A stretch of DNA of 64,000 nucleotides, taken from contig NZ_WUTT01000001.1 of assembly GCF_009902005.1 (NCBI RefSeq), positions 2,136,227 to 2,200,226 on the forward strand, given 5' to 3'. A program made the position numbers and the translations under genes. Below, piece after piece: positions 18,118-27,578 of this stretch. The notes under the pieces were generated by a model. The model did not search any database. It saw only the letters and a list, made by a program, of their open reading frames with translations, and was not told the origin of the DNA. Numbering within the stretch: position 1 is the first letter of the stretch; every line of letters begins with the position of its first letter. The DNA comes from Halomonas alimentaria. Lineage in GTDB: Bacteria; Pseudomonadota; Gammaproteobacteria; Pseudomonadales; Halomonadaceae.

Positions 18118-19935
18118 ATGCTGCAAAGTATTCGAGACCGCTCCCGAAGCTGGGGAGCCAAGATCATCGTCGGGGCAGTGGTCGTGACCATGGCGCTGTT
18201 CGGCGTTGAATCGCTGGTAGGCCTGTTCGGCAACAGCGGTGATGAGGTCGCCGAGGTCAACGGTGAACCGATCATGCGCCAGGAGCTCGAGCTCTCCGTC
18301 CAGCGGGCCATCCGCAGCGGCCAGGTCCCCCCGGAGCAGGAGCGCGCGCTGCGTGGCCAGATGCTCGACGAGCTGATCACCGACAAGGTGCTGAACCAGT
18401 ATGCCGATGAGGGCGGTTTGCACCTCTCCGAGGAGCAGCTCGACCAGATCATTGTCTCGCTGCCCGAGTTCCAGGATCAGGAGGGACGCTTCGACAGCGA
18501 GCTGTTCCGCAACCGCCTGGCCAGTGCTGGCTATACGCCGGTGGGCTTCCGCGACCAGCTGCGCCGCGACATGAAGCAGCAGCAGCTGCAGCAGGGGCTG
18601 GCATTCAGCGACTTTACCCTGGAGAGTGAAGAGCAGCGCCTGGCCGAACTGCAGCGCCAGACACGGACCTTCCGCCATGCGACCCTGGATGCCGGATCGC
18701 TGGAGGAGGAGATCGTCCCCTCCGAGGCGGCCATCGAGGCGTATTATGCGGATCATCGGGATGACTTCCGCCGGCCCGAGCAGGTGCGCCTGAGCTACGT
18801 GGTGCTCGACCGCCAGGCGATGGCCGAACAGGTGGAGGTCGACGAGGAGGCGCTGCGCGACGCCTGGCGCGAGCAGACCGCCGACGCCGATCGCCGTCTT
18901 TCGCACATCATGCTGACCTTCGGTGATGAGCGTACCCGCGAGGAGGCGATGGCCGAGCTGGAAGAGGTCCAGGCGCGCCTCGCCGAGGGCGAGTCCTTCG
19001 CCGACCTGGCCGCTCGGGTGTCCGATGACACCGTCTCCGCGGAGCAAGGGGGCGATCTGGGCGTGGTCAGTCGTGGCTTCTTCGGTGTGGCCTTCGACGA
19101 AGCCGCCTTCTCTCTGGATGAGGGGGAAGTCTCGGAGATCGTCGAAACCGACAACGGCCTGCACCTGCTGACCGTGACCGCGCTTGAGCGTGAGTCGTTC
19201 GAGTCGAGGCGTGATGAGCTGCGCCGTGAGCTGGCCCTCAGCCGAGTTTCCGGCGAGTTCAACGACAGGGCACAGCAGCTGATCGACGAGAGCTTCGCCG
19301 CCGATGACCTGCAGGGTGTCGCCGAGGATCTGGGGCTCGAGCTGCAGACCAGCGACTGGGTTTCCCGCGACGACGCCGAAGGCGTGCTCTCCGAGCCAGG
19401 CGTGATGTCCCAGGCGTTCAGCGCCGACGTGCTCGAGGAGGGCTACAACAGCGAGGTGATCGAGCTGGACAACGATCGCCGTATGGTTCTTCGCGTGGCA
19501 GAACACCGTGAGGCGACCACGCTGCCGTTGGCTGAGGTGCGCGACGAGGTTGCCGCCGAGGTCGAGAGGGAGATGCGTCGTGATGCGCTGCGTGCCCGGG
19601 CCGATGAGCTGGTTGCCGCCCTGCGTGACGGCGATTCGGTCGACCTCGATTGGCAGCAGGCCGAGGAGGTCAGCCGTCAGCAGAGCCAGGGACTGTCGCG
19701 CACGCTGGTGGACGCGGCCTTCCGGGTGCCGGCCCCCGAGGGTGATGCCCCGACCTATGGCGCGGTGGTCGATGGCGATCGCGCCGTGATCATCGCCCTT
19801 CAGTCGGTGGGTGAAGGCGAGGTCGACGAGCAGGTCGAGCAGTTCGTCTCCTCCATGGCCGAGCGCCTGCGGGCCCAGGCCGCCATCCAGGGGCTGATCG
19901 AGCATCTGCGCAGCGAGGCCGAGATCAAGCGGTGA
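18118..19935 (+). CDS. ppiD: PpiD-like periplasmic folding chaperone
   Basis: The 605-residue protein is membrane-anchored by one helix (about residues 15-38), with the bulk in the periplasm. A SurA-like N-terminal chaperone domain follows (EVNGEPIMRQELELSVQ near 50), then a parvulin-type domain around residues 260-360 with ADRRLSHIMLTF, GESFADLAARVSDD and GGDLGVVSRGFF. PpiD helps newly exported proteins leave the Sec channel. The ATG at 18118 is used because residues 1-14 then form the short cytoplasmic tail. The stop overlaps the start of the CobW-like gene by four bases (GTGA). Confidence 0.93.
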   Translation: MLQSIRDRSRSWGAKIIVGAVVVTMALFGVESLVGLFGNSGDEVAEVNGEPIMRQELELSVQRAIRSGQVPPEQERALRGQMLDELITDKVLNQYADEGGLHLSEEQLDQIIVSLPEFQDQEGRFDSELFRNRLASAGYTPVGFRDQLRRDMKQQQLQQGLAFSDFTLESEEQRLAELQRQTRTFRHATLDAGSLEEEIVPSEAAIEAYYADHRDDFRRPEQVRLSYVVLDRQAMAEQVEVDEEALRDAWREQTADADRRLSHIMLTFGDERTREEAMAELEEVQARLAEGESFADLAARVSDDTVSAEQGGDLGVVSRGFFGVAFDEAAFSLDEGEVSEIVETDNGLHLLTVTALERESFESRRDELRRELALSRVSGEFNDRAQQLIDESFAADDLQGVAEDLGLELQTSDWVSRDDAEGVLSEPGVMSQAFSADVLEEGYNSEVIELDNDRRMVLRVAEHREATTLPLAEVRDEVAAEVEREMRRDALRARADELVAALRDGDSVDLDWQQAEEVSRQQSQGLSRTLVDAAFRVPAPEGDAPTYGAVVDGDRAVIIALQSVGEGEVDEQVEQFVSSMAERLRAQAAIQGLIEHLRSEAEIKR

Positions 19936-20966
19936 AGGATATCCCCGTCCACCTGATCACCGGCTTTCTGGGCAGCGGCAAGAGCACGCTCATCCATCAC
20001 CTGATCGACCAGAAGCCTGCCGGGGAGCGCTGGGCGGTGCTGGTGAACGAGTTCGGCCAGGTGGGCATCGACCAGGCGATGTTCGATGAGCGGGATGACC
20101 TGGTGGTCAAGGGGCTTCCTGGCGGCTGCCTCTGCTGCCAGCTGGCCTTCGTGATGCAGGCGACCCTGGTCAACCTGCTCCATCGCTATCGGCCGGACCG
20201 GCTGATCATCGAGCCCTCGGGGCTGGGTCATCCGGCGGGGCTGCTTGAGGTACTTCGCGGGGAAGCCTTTGACGACGTGCTGGCGGTTCAGGACATCATC
20301 ACCGTGCTGGATCCGCGCCGCCTCGACGACCCTCGCTCCCGTGAACACGAGACCTTCCGTGACCAGCTGGCCATCGCGGATGCCGTGGCGCTGACCATGG
20401 TCGACCTGGCAACGCCCAGCCAGCGCGCCGCCGCCGAGGCCCTGCTGGCCGAGAGCTGGCCGGCCAAGAAGTGGGTACGACCGGCCTCCCATGGCGAGCT
20501 GCCTCTGGCACTGCTGCTGGAGGGGGCGGGTGGAAGCCGAGTGCCATCCCGGTCGTCACCCGACAGCGAGGCGCATCGCCAGTTGCGCGAAGTGGCAGGC
20601 CCCAGTCTTGTGCTGGAGGGATTCGGCGAAGCCACGCCGACGCCTGGGCAGCCCGTGCGTCAGCAAGGTGAATCGCTGGGCTATGCCACCCTGGGATGGC
20701 GCTGGCAACCGGAGGATCGCTTCGACCTGGATCGCATCACGGCGCTGCTCTGCGAGTTGCCGGTGCGGCTGCGGATCAAGGGGGTACTGCATACCGATGC
20801 CGGCTGGAAGCGCTACAACCGTGCCGATGGCACGGTGAGCCTGGAAGAGGCCGGCTGGCGACAGGATTCCCGGCTGGAGATCATCGGTGAGGCGGGTAGC
20901 CTGCCAGAGGCGGCGGCCCTGGAGGCCCGTCTTGCTGCCTGCCGACTTGCGCCGCCTTCACTCTAG
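19932..20966 (+). CDS. CobW/COG0523-family G3E GTPase
   Basis: The 344-residue protein has Walker A GFLGSGKST (residues 11-19), the metal-binding CxCC-type motif GGCLCCQ near 64-70, switch-like IEPSGLGHP near 95, and a C-terminal CobW domain starting near residue 245. Family members are metallochaperone GTPases for zinc, cobalt or other metals. The usual NKxD guanine motif reads TMVDLA, so lysine is absent and nucleotide preference may differ. It begins with GTG inside the ppiD stop, so it is translationally coupled to a periplasmic chaperone gene; the reason is not obvious. No Zur-like operator is visible. Confidence 0.88.
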   Translation: MKDIPVHLITGFLGSGKSTLIHHLIDQKPAGERWAVLVNEFGQVGIDQAMFDERDDLVVKGLPGGCLCCQLAFVMQATLVNLLHRYRPDRLIIEPSGLGHPAGLLEVLRGEAFDDVLAVQDIITVLDPRRLDDPRSREHETFRDQLAIADAVALTMVDLATPSQRAAAEALLAESWPAKKWVRPASHGELPLALLLEGAGGSRVPSRSSPDSEAHRQLREVAGPSLVLEGFGEATPTPGQPVRQQGESLGYATLGWRWQPEDRFDLDRITALLCELPVRLRIKGVLHTDAGWKRYNRADGTVSLEEAGWRQDSRLEIIGEAGSLPEAAALEARLAACRLAPPSL

Positions 20967-21719
20967 GGGAATCTCGCGCAACTCCGGCTCCCCATCACCG
21001 CTGACCACGATCTCCCACCCCTTGTCGGGCTGCCAGTCGCCCAGCACGAAGCGCTGCGCGGGCTGACCATCTACCTCGAGTTCATGCACCGCCGGGCGGT
21101 GGGTGTGGCCATGGATCAGGGTGGTGACGCCGTGCTCGGCCATCACCTTCACCACCTCCTCGGGCGTTACATCCATGATGTCCTCGGCCTTGTTGGAGTT
21201 GGCCTCACCGGACTGGGCACGCAGCTGGCTGGCCAGGGCAACGCGCTGGTCGATGGGCATCGACAGCACCTGCTGCTGCCACAGCGGATGGCGGGCCTGG
21301 GTGCGGAAGGCCTGGTAGGCCTCGTCCCGCGTGCACAGGCTGTCGCCATGCATCAGCAGCACGGGCTTGCCGCCCAGCTCGACCACGCTGGGATCCTCCA
21401 GCAGGGTGGCGCCGGCCTCGCGGGCGAAGCGCTCACCCAGCAGGAAGTCGCGGTTGCCATGCATCAGGAAGATCTCGGTACCGTACTCGGCCAGGCGCTT
21501 GAGCGCACGGGCGATACGCGCCGCCAGGTCGGCATTGCCGCTGGGGTCAACGCCGGCGAGGTCCAGCAGGTCATCGCCGATCCACGCCTCGAAGAAGTCA
21601 CCGAGGATATAGAGGGCATCGCTGCCGCAGGCGCGCTCCTCCAGCCAGCGCAGGAAGCCCTCGGTGATCTCGGGGGCGCCGGGGTGAAGGTGCAGGTCGG
21701 AAATCAGCAGGGTGGCCAT
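20958..21719 (-). CDS. lpxH: UDP-2,3-diacylglucosamine diphosphatase
   Basis: The 253-residue metallophosphoesterase makes lipid X from UDP-diacylglucosamine, the fourth step of lipid A synthesis, on the inner face of the membrane. Metal-binding motifs are complete: SDLHLHP (residues 6-12), GDFFEAWIGDD, HGNRDFLLG, a histidine in LLMHGDS and HGHTHRPAVHEL. The ATG at 21719 gives MATLLISDLHLH. It is convergent with the CobW-like gene, with the last 9 bp shared, and downstream of ppiB on the same strand. Confidence 0.94.
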   Translation of the reverse strand: MATLLISDLHLHPGAPEITEGFLRWLEERACGSDALYILGDFFEAWIGDDLLDLAGVDPSGNADLAARIARALKRLAEYGTEIFLMHGNRDFLLGERFAREAGATLLEDPSVVELGGKPVLLMHGDSLCTRDEAYQAFRTQARHPLWQQQVLSMPIDQRVALASQLRAQSGEANSNKAEDIMDVTPEEVVKVMAEHGVTTLIHGHTHRPAVHELEVDGQPAQRFVLGDWQPDKGWEIVVSGDGEPELREIPLE

Positions 21720-21756
21720 GGTGATGGGTTCCCGGGTCGTGCGTCGCAAGGCAAGA

Positions 21757-21775
21757 CGCCCGCACGGGGCGGGCG
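21757..21775 (-). other. Stem-loop between ppiB and lpxH
   Basis: CGCCCGC and GCGGGCG pair around a 5-nt loop, 24 bp after the ppiB stop. No T-run follows on the minus strand; it may modulate read-through into lpxH. Confidence 0.45.
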
Positions 21776-21798
21776 CCAGATGGGGCGGGGCAGGTGGA

Positions 21799-22296
21799 TC
21801 AATCTTCCTTGACGTAGGCCTTCTCGATGATCACATCCTGGGCCGGCACGTCGGCGTGCATGCCGCGGCGGGTGGTCTCGACATTCTTGATCTTCTCGAC
21901 CACGTCCATGCCGTCGACCACGCGTCCGAACACGCAGTAGCCCCAGCCCTGGATGGACTTGCCGCTGTGGTTGAGGAAGGTGTTGTCGGCGACGTTGATG
22001 AAGAACTGGGCGGTGGCGGAGTGCGGATCCTGAGTGCGCGCCATGGCCAGGGTGCCCTTCTCGTTGGCCAGGCCGTTGTCGGCCTCATTCTCGATCGGGT
22101 CACGGGCGGGCTTCTGGTTGAAGTCCTCGTCGAAGCCGCCGCCCTGGACCATGAAGCCCTCGATCACGCGGTGGAAGAGGGTGCCGTCGTAGAAGCCATC
22201 GCGCACATACTGTTCGAAGTTGGCGGCGGTCTTGGGGGCCTTCTCGTAGTCGAGCTCGACGCTGATGTCACCGTAGGTGGTCTGCAGAACGATCAT
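21799..22296 (-). CDS. ppiB: Cytoplasmic cyclophilin-type prolyl isomerase
   Basis: The 165-residue protein has no signal peptide and matches bacterial cyclophilin B. The active-site blocks [13 protein letters not shown] (residues 41-53), the [10 protein letters not shown] segment near 95 and the W-containing [11 protein letters not shown] are all present. It speeds cis-trans isomerisation of prolyl bonds. It is read in the same direction as lpxH (79-bp gap), the same neighbour order as in many gammaproteobacteria, and is divergent from glnS. Confidence 0.95.
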   Translation of the reverse strand: MIVLQTTYGDISVELDYEKAPKTAANFEQYVRDGFYDGTLFHRVIEGFMVQGGGFDEDFNQKPARDPIENEADNGLANEKGTLAMARTQDPHSATAQFFINVADNTFLNHSGKSIQGWGYCVFGRVVDGMDVVEKIKNVETTRRGMHADVPAQDVIIEKAYVKED

Positions 22297-22602
22297 GGCT
22301 AAGTTCCTGTGTGCTAAAGGGGCTTCGCCTTGGCGTTGCCCATGGACGTGGCGCTATAATAACGGTTTTGCTTCCATGCGCGAAGCGAGTCCGCTCGAAC
22401 CGGAGCTGATCGTGATGGCCTGCTAGTGAGGGGCGCCGGGGACAAGCCGAAGAGGAGGTCCTACGCCAGGGATGGCGTCGGTAGCGCCCAGGGATGGGTT
22501 CACAGCGCCTCCTCGCAGGCTTGTCGCCGGATCAGCCCCGAGCGGTTCAGGCTCAACATCACCGATCCGCCCCCTCCCAAACCAGAGGCTGTTCTTCTCA
22601 AC
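22297..22602. other. 306-bp divergent gap ppiB/glnS with long glnS leader
   Basis: TATAAT (22355-22360) is a perfect -10 box for glnS, although the -35 (TTGGCG or TTGCCC) is badly spaced. If it is used, the glnS transcript has a leader of about 235 nt that includes the whole 117-bp hairpin repeat. No ppiB promoter is evident. Confidence 0.5.
22428..22544 (+). repeat. 117-bp hairpin repeat, copy 1 (glnS leader)
   Basis: Ungapped alignment with 59317-59433 gives 105 identical positions of 117. Outer arms GACAAGCC (22441-22448)/GGCTTGTC (22518-22525) and GAGGAGG (22452-22458)/CCTCCTC (22508-22514) fold back on each other, and inside sits ACGCCA-GGGA-TGGCGT (22463-22478). It carries no gene and looks like a small non-autonomous or REP-like mobile element. 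Confidence 0.8.
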
Positions 22603-24315
22603 ATGTCCACCGAAACCACCAGCGCCCCGAATTTCATCCGCAATCAGATTCGCGAGGAGCTCGAGGCCGGGCGTACCGGCAAGATCGTGACCCGCTTCCC
22701 GCCGGAGCCCAACGGCTTCCTGCATATCGGGCACGCCAAGTCGATCTGTCTCAACTTCGGGCTGGCCGAGCAGTTCGGTGGCGACTGTCATCTGCGCTTC
22801 GATGACACCAACCCGGCCAAGGAGGAGCAGGCCTATATCGATGCCATCAAGGAGGACGTCAGCTGGCTGGGCTTCGAGTGGGCAGGGGAGGTGCGCTTCG
22901 CCTCCGGCTACTTCGACCAGCTCTACGCCTGGGCCCAGCACCTGATCCGCGAGGGCAAGGCCTATGTCGACGACCTCTCGCCGGACGAGATCCGCGAATA
23001 CCGCGGCACCCTGACCGAGCCGGGTCGCCCGAGCCCCTATCGCAAGCGTAGCCCCGAGGAGAACCTCGACCTGCTGGAGCGCATGCGCACCGGCGAGTTT
23101 GCCGAGGGCGAGAAGGTGCTGCGGGCGAAGATCGACATGGCCTCGCCCAATATCAACCTGCGCGACCCGATCCTCTACCGCATTCGCCATGCCACGCACC
23201 ACCAGACCGGCGACAAGTGGAAGATCTATCCCTCCTACGACTTCACCCATGGGCAGTCCGACGCCATCGAGGGGATCACCCACTCCATCTGCACCCTGGA
23301 GTTCGAGGATCACCGCCCGCTCTACGAGTGGTTCCTCGACAACCTGCCGGTGCCCTGCAAGCCGCGACAGATCGAGTTCGCGCGGCTCAACCTCAACTAC
23401 ACCCTGACCTCCAAGCGCAAGCTCAAGCTGCTGGTGGACGAGGGCATCGTGGATGGCTGGGACGATCCGCGCCTGCCGACCATCTCCGGGATGCGTCGCC
23501 GCGGCTATACGCCGGCGTCGATCCGCAAGTTCTGCGAGATGATCGGGGTGACCCGCGCCGACGGCGGCCTGGTGGATATCGCCATGCTCTACCACGCTAT
23601 CCGCGCCGACCTCGAGGACAATGCGCCGCGGGCCATGGCCGTGCTCAAGCCGCTCAAGGTGGTGCTGACCAACGTCCCGGAAGGCCACGAGGAGACCTAC
23701 GAGGTCCCCGGCCATCCGGCGCGCGAGGACATGGCCGTACGTAAGGTGCCCTTCACCCGCGAGATCTATATCGATCGCGACGACTTCATGGAGGAGCCGC
23801 CCAAGAAGTTCTTCCGCCTGGCGCCGGGCAAGGAGGTGCGGCTGCGCAACTCCTACGTGATCCGCTGCGACGAGGTGGTCAAGGACGACGCCGGCGAGAT
23901 CACCGAGCTGCGCTGCTCCGTGGACTTCGACACCCTGGGCAAGAACCCGGAAGGGCGCAAGGTCAAGGGCGTGATCCACTGGGTCAGTGCCGAGCACGGG
24001 GTGCCCATGGAGGTACGCCTCTATGACAACCTCTTCCTCGAGGAGCAACCGGACAAGGACAAGGACGCCGACTTCCTGGAGCACCTCAACCCCGAGTCGC
24101 TGGTGGTCTGCCAGGCCGTGGGTGAACCCAGCCTGGCCGAGGTCGACCCCGAGAGCCGCTTCCAGTTCGAGCGCGTGGGCTACTTCTGTGCCGACCGCCA
24201 CGCCTGCCGTGATGGCAAGCTGGTGTTCAACCGCACCGTGGGGCTGAAGGACACCTGGGCCAAGGTTCAGAAGAAGGAAGCCCAGAAGAACGTCCAGGAC
24301 AAGCAGAAGGGCTGA
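22603..24315 (+). CDS. glnS: Glutaminyl-tRNA synthetase
   Basis: The 570-residue class I synthetase charges tRNA-Gln. The HIGH motif appears in [15 protein letters not shown] (about residues 35-49), the KMSKS-like motif in LTSKRKLK near 270, and the C-terminal anticodon-binding beta-barrels are full length. The ATG at 22603 gives [16 protein letters not shown], the usual start; the longer frame upstream runs through the repeat and is rejected. It is followed after one base by cysS, so both synthetases are probably on one transcript. Confidence 0.97.
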   Translation: MSTETTSAPNFIRNQIREELEAGRTGKIVTRFPPEPNGFLHIGHAKSICLNFGLAEQFGGDCHLRFDDTNPAKEEQAYIDAIKEDVSWLGFEWAGEVRFASGYFDQLYAWAQHLIREGKAYVDDLSPDEIREYRGTLTEPGRPSPYRKRSPEENLDLLERMRTGEFAEGEKVLRAKIDMASPNINLRDPILYRIRHATHHQTGDKWKIYPSYDFTHGQSDAIEGITHSICTLEFEDHRPLYEWFLDNLPVPCKPRQIEFARLNLNYTLTSKRKLKLLVDEGIVDGWDDPRLPTISGMRRRGYTPASIRKFCEMIGVTRADGGLVDIAMLYHAIRADLEDNAPRAMAVLKPLKVVLTNVPEGHEETYEVPGHPAREDMAVRKVPFTREIYIDRDDFMEEPPKKFFRLAPGKEVRLRNSYVIRCDEVVKDDAGEITELRCSVDFDTLGKNPEGRKVKGVIHWVSAEHGVPMEVRLYDNLFLEEQPDKDKDADFLEHLNPESLVVCQAVGEPSLAEVDPESRFQFERVGYFCADRHACRDGKLVFNRTVGLKDTWAKVQKKEAQKNVQDKQKG

Positions 24316-24316
24316 C

Positions 24317-25714
24317 ATGCAGATCTACAACACGCTGACCCGTCGCAAGGAACCCTTCACGCCGATCGAGCCGGGCAAGGTGCGCATGTATGTCTGCGGC
24401 ATGACGGTCTACGACTACTGCCACCTGGGCCATGCCCGGGTGATGGTGGCCTTCGACGTCATTACCCGCTATCTGCGCCACCGCGGCTATGACGTCACCT
24501 ATGTGCGCAACGTCACCGATATCGACGACAAGATCCTGCGCCGGGCCGACGAGAACGGCGAGACGATCTCGTCGCTCACCGAGCGCATGATCGAGGCGAT
24601 GCACGAGGACGAGGCGCGCCTTTCCGTGCTGCCGCCGGATCACGAGCCGCGGGCCACCCGGCATATCGACGATATCCTCGCCATGATCGAGACGCTGATC
24701 AGTAAGGGGTACGCCTATGCGGCGGACAACGGCGACGTCTACTTCCGGGTACGCCGCTTCGAGGGCTACGGCAAGCTCAACAACCGCGACCTCGACGAGA
24801 TGCGTTCGGGAGCCCGCGTCGAGGTGGACGAGCACAAGGAGGACCCGCTCGACTTCGTGCTCTGGAAGGCGGCCAAGCCCGGCGAGGCGAGCTGGCCATC
24901 GCCCTGGGGCGAGGGACGCCCGGGCTGGCATATCGAGTGCTCGGCGATGTCGAAGTGCTGCCTGGGCGAGACCTTCGATATCCACGGCGGCGGGCCGGAC
25001 CTGACCTTCCCGCACCACGAGAACGAGATCGCCCAGTCCGAGGCAGCCAACGGCAAGCCGTTCGTGAATACCTGGATGCATGCCGGGGCGGTGCGGGTGA
25101 ACCACGAGAAGATGTCCAAGTCGCTGGGTAACTTCTTCACCATCCGCGAGGTGCTCGAGCACCACGACCCCGAGGTGGTGCGCTACCTGCTGGTGGCAAG
25201 CCACTACCGCAGCGCGATCAACTATGCGCCGGAGTCCCTGGCCGAGGCCCGCAAGTCGCTTGAGCGCTTCTACAACTCTCTTGAAGGGCTGGCGCTTGAA
25301 GGCGTCGAATCATCAGGCGAGGTGGATGGCCGCTTCAACGAGCGCTTTACCGCCGCCATGGACGACGACTTCAACACCCCCGAGGCGCTCTCGGTGCTCT
25401 TCGACCTGGCTCGGGAGCTGAACCGGGCGAAGAAGGAAGCGCCCGGCGAGGCGCCGGCCCTGGCGGCAGAGCTCAGGCGCCTGGGGGCCGTGCTCGGCCT
25501 GCTTCAGCAGGATCCGGCCACCTTCCTCAAGGCCGGTGCCGGCGACCTGCCGCTCTCTGAGGAGCAGATCCAGGCGAAGATCGACGAGCGCGCCGAGGCC
25601 AAGAAGGCGAAGGACTTCGCCGCCGCCGACGCCATTCGCGACGAGCTCGCCGCCCTTGGCATCATCCTCAAGGATTCTCGCAAAGGCACCGGCTGGGTGT
25701 TCGAAAGGCCCTGA
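24317..25714 (+). CDS. cysS: Cysteinyl-tRNA synthetase
   Basis: The 465-residue class I synthetase charges tRNA-Cys. It shows the zinc and HIGH region [19 protein letters not shown] near residues 26-44, zinc ligands in IECSAMS and [10 protein letters not shown], and [10 protein letters not shown] near 265. The DALR-type anticodon domain ends the protein. The start codon lies one base after the glnS stop. A strong terminator 45 bp past the stop closes the pair. Confidence 0.97.
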   Translation: MQIYNTLTRRKEPFTPIEPGKVRMYVCGMTVYDYCHLGHARVMVAFDVITRYLRHRGYDVTYVRNVTDIDDKILRRADENGETISSLTERMIEAMHEDEARLSVLPPDHEPRATRHIDDILAMIETLISKGYAYAADNGDVYFRVRRFEGYGKLNNRDLDEMRSGARVEVDEHKEDPLDFVLWKAAKPGEASWPSPWGEGRPGWHIECSAMSKCCLGETFDIHGGGPDLTFPHHENEIAQSEAANGKPFVNTWMHAGAVRVNHEKMSKSLGNFFTIREVLEHHDPEVVRYLLVASHYRSAINYAPESLAEARKSLERFYNSLEGLALEGVESSGEVDGRFNERFTAAMDDDFNTPEALSVLFDLARELNRAKKEAPGEAPALAAELRRLGAVLGLLQQDPATFLKAGAGDLPLSEEQIQAKIDERAEAKKAKDFAAADAIRDELAALGIILKDSRKGTGWVFERP

Positions 25715-25758
25715 TCATTGCCGGTTTTCAAGACCGGTATGTCCACGCCTCATGCCGC

Positions 25759-25808
25759 CGCCCGGCTCCCTGAACCGACTTGCAGGGAGCCGGGCGCCGG
25801 CATTTTTT
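25759..25808 (+). terminator. Rho-independent terminator after cysS
   Basis: CGCCCGGCTCCCTG pairs perfectly over 14 bp with CAGGGAGCCGGGCG around a 10-nt loop, and six T residues follow after CCGGCA. This isolates the downstream HipA-Wadjet operon from cysS. Confidence 0.9.
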
Positions 25809-25905
25809 CGCCTTCCAGTATGTGCAGTTTCTTGCGCAAAAAGCAGAATTCCATGGAAAGTGTGCGTGATACTTCGCATAATGTATGACGTGTTGTCATG
25901 TTTGA

Positions 25906-27276
25906 GTGGAATACTGCACATTGACTGCCTTGAAGCTTACCTTGCAAATCCATTTCGACAAGACCTGGCACGATGCCGCCCAGGTGTCACTGCCAGATCC
26001 GGAGCGCGGGACCTTTGGCGTGTCCAGGCTTCGATACGAAACTGACTATGCCGTCGAGTGGATGTTTCACGATGACTTACATGCCACCAGCTTGGTGCTG
26101 CCGGTAGAGCTGATGCTGACGCATGAGTCTCCGCGTTGGTTCGGTTTCCTGGAGGACATCATGCCGGCGGGGGCCAGCCGTCGCTTCTGGGTGGACTATC
26201 TCGGTATCCAGCACCTTTCGAGCGGACGACAGGATACGGAGCTACTGGCTCGCGGCACCATTGCGCCGGTGGGTAACCTTCGCGTCAAGGAGGCAGTTCC
26301 CGACAATCGCCTGAGAGATGCCCTCGGTGAACGACGCTTCCCGGTGCAGAGCGTGGTGGAACGGGATGTCGACTTTCTGGAGTATGCCCAGCAGATGGGC
26401 GCGGCTAGCGGCGGGGCCACAGGTGCCGGTGGCGAGGCTCCCAAGCTGCTGTTCCGGCTTACCGCGGACGAGCAGGTCTGGATCGATACCTGGCAGGATG
26501 AGGTCCATTGCGCGGACCTGCCGATGTTGGTGAAGTTTCCCCGCGGCCGCCGTAGTGCCGATGACTGCGATATCCTGCGTGCCGAGTATCACTACTACAA
26601 GGAGCTCGCCGCTCTTGGCATCGACACCATCGAAACCGACGCCATGCGATTGATCGAGGGCGAGCGCTATCCCTCGCTGTGGCTGCCGCGCTTCGATATG
26701 CACTACCGAGACGGGGCCTGGATTCGGTACGGTCTGGAATCTGTTTACTCCTTGCTGGGGGCGTCGCCTGGCACCTTCCTTCGCCATGGTGAGACCCTAC
26801 GTCGCCTGGTGGCGCTGCTTCAGGGCCAGTACCGTATCCGCGAAGGGGGTGAGGCCTTCGACACCCGGGCCTTCGTCATCGAATGGGTGCGGCGTGATCT
26901 GCTGAACATCGCGTTCGGCAACTCCGACAACCACGGCCGCAATACGGCGCTGCTGAAACGCCCCGAGGGAGTTTGGCTCTCACCGGTCTACGATTTCGCC
27001 CCGATGCGAGCCGATTCCGAGGGCGTCACGCGGACCACCCAGTGGGGCCCGCCACTTGAGGCTGGGGGCGAATACGACTGGCACGCCGTTGCGAAATCTC
27101 TGTCGGATCTCGTGGAGCCCGATCAGCTGATGGAGGCGCTCCGGCAGCTGGCAGGCGATCTCGAAGGGCTCGATGAGCGCCTGGCCTTGCGCGGCGTTCC
27201 CTCTCGAATTCTGGATATGCCATCGGTAGGGTTACGGTCCCTTGGCACGCGCCTCAAGCGCTGGGGGTTGTTGTGA
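25906..27276 (+). CDS. HipA-like serine/threonine kinase, first gene of the Wadjet operon
   Basis: The 456-residue protein has the HipA fold: a P-loop-like segment GGATGAGGEAPKLLF (residues 169-183), the lysine of MLVKFPRG (210), the catalytic FGNSDNHGRN (338-346) and the metal-binding YDFAPMR (362-368). HipA toxins phosphorylate targets such as glutamyl-tRNA synthetase and slow growth; all catalytic residues appear intact. The GTG at 25906 is the first start in frame; a TTG at 25921 is an alternative. Its stop overlaps the next gene as GTGA. The toxin-first order is the reverse of E. coli hipBA. The operon begins here, 97 bp after the cysS terminator, in visibly more AT-rich DNA. Confidence 0.85.
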   Translation: MEYCTLTALKLTLQIHFDKTWHDAAQVSLPDPERGTFGVSRLRYETDYAVEWMFHDDLHATSLVLPVELMLTHESPRWFGFLEDIMPAGASRRFWVDYLGIQHLSSGRQDTELLARGTIAPVGNLRVKEAVPDNRLRDALGERRFPVQSVVERDVDFLEYAQQMGAASGGATGAGGEAPKLLFRLTADEQVWIDTWQDEVHCADLPMLVKFPRGRRSADDCDILRAEYHYYKELAALGIDTIETDAMRLIEGERYPSLWLPRFDMHYRDGAWIRYGLESVYSLLGASPGTFLRHGETLRRLVALLQGQYRIREGGEAFDTRAFVIEWVRRDLLNIAFGNSDNHGRNTALLKRPEGVWLSPVYDFAPMRADSEGVTRTTQWGPPLEAGGEYDWHAVAKSLSDLVEPDQLMEALRQLAGDLEGLDERLALRGVPSRILDMPSVGLRSLGTRLKRWGLL

Positions 27277-27578
27277 AGCCACGCCATGTCGATGACCGTG
27301 AAGCGGCGCTGGTGGCGTTGCTCCAGCGCTTCTATGCAAGCGAGCTGAGCGACGGTCAGCTGTTGCGTGCCCTGCGTCGGGACGTGCTGGGTCTCTCCCA
27401 GACCCGCTACGCGGCTCTGGTCGGCATCAGCCGTCGCACCCTCTCCGACCTGGAGGGCGACAAGGGCAATGTCACCCTGGAGCTGAAGAACCGCGTCTTC
27501 CGGCCCCTGGGGCTGGAGGTCACCTTGCTGCCGCGCAAGCGAGCCCTGCTGGCGCAGGCCCTGCCACCCACCAAGTAA
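27273..27578 (+). CDS. HipB-like Xre-family DNA-binding protein
   Basis: The 101-residue protein has a helix-turn-helix at about residues 36-62 (LGLSQTRYAALVGISRRTLS) and a C-terminal VTLLPRKR strand like those of HipB antitoxins. The likely roles are neutralising the preceding HipA-like kinase and repressing the operon promoter. The GTG start overlaps the kinase stop by four bases, and the TAA stop touches the ATG of jetA with no gap. No separate ribosome binding site for jetA is obvious, which points to re-initiation. Confidence 0.82.
   Translation: MKPRHVDDREAALVALLQRFYASELSDGQLLRALRRDVLGLSQTRYAALVGISRRTLSDLEGDKGNVTLELKNRVFRPLGLEVTLLPRKRALLAQALPPTK

Noticed and set aside
22423..24318. Long open frame opposite glnS (about 630 codons)
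   Set aside because: Coding signal belongs to glnS; the reverse frame is a by-product of GC-rich third codon positions.
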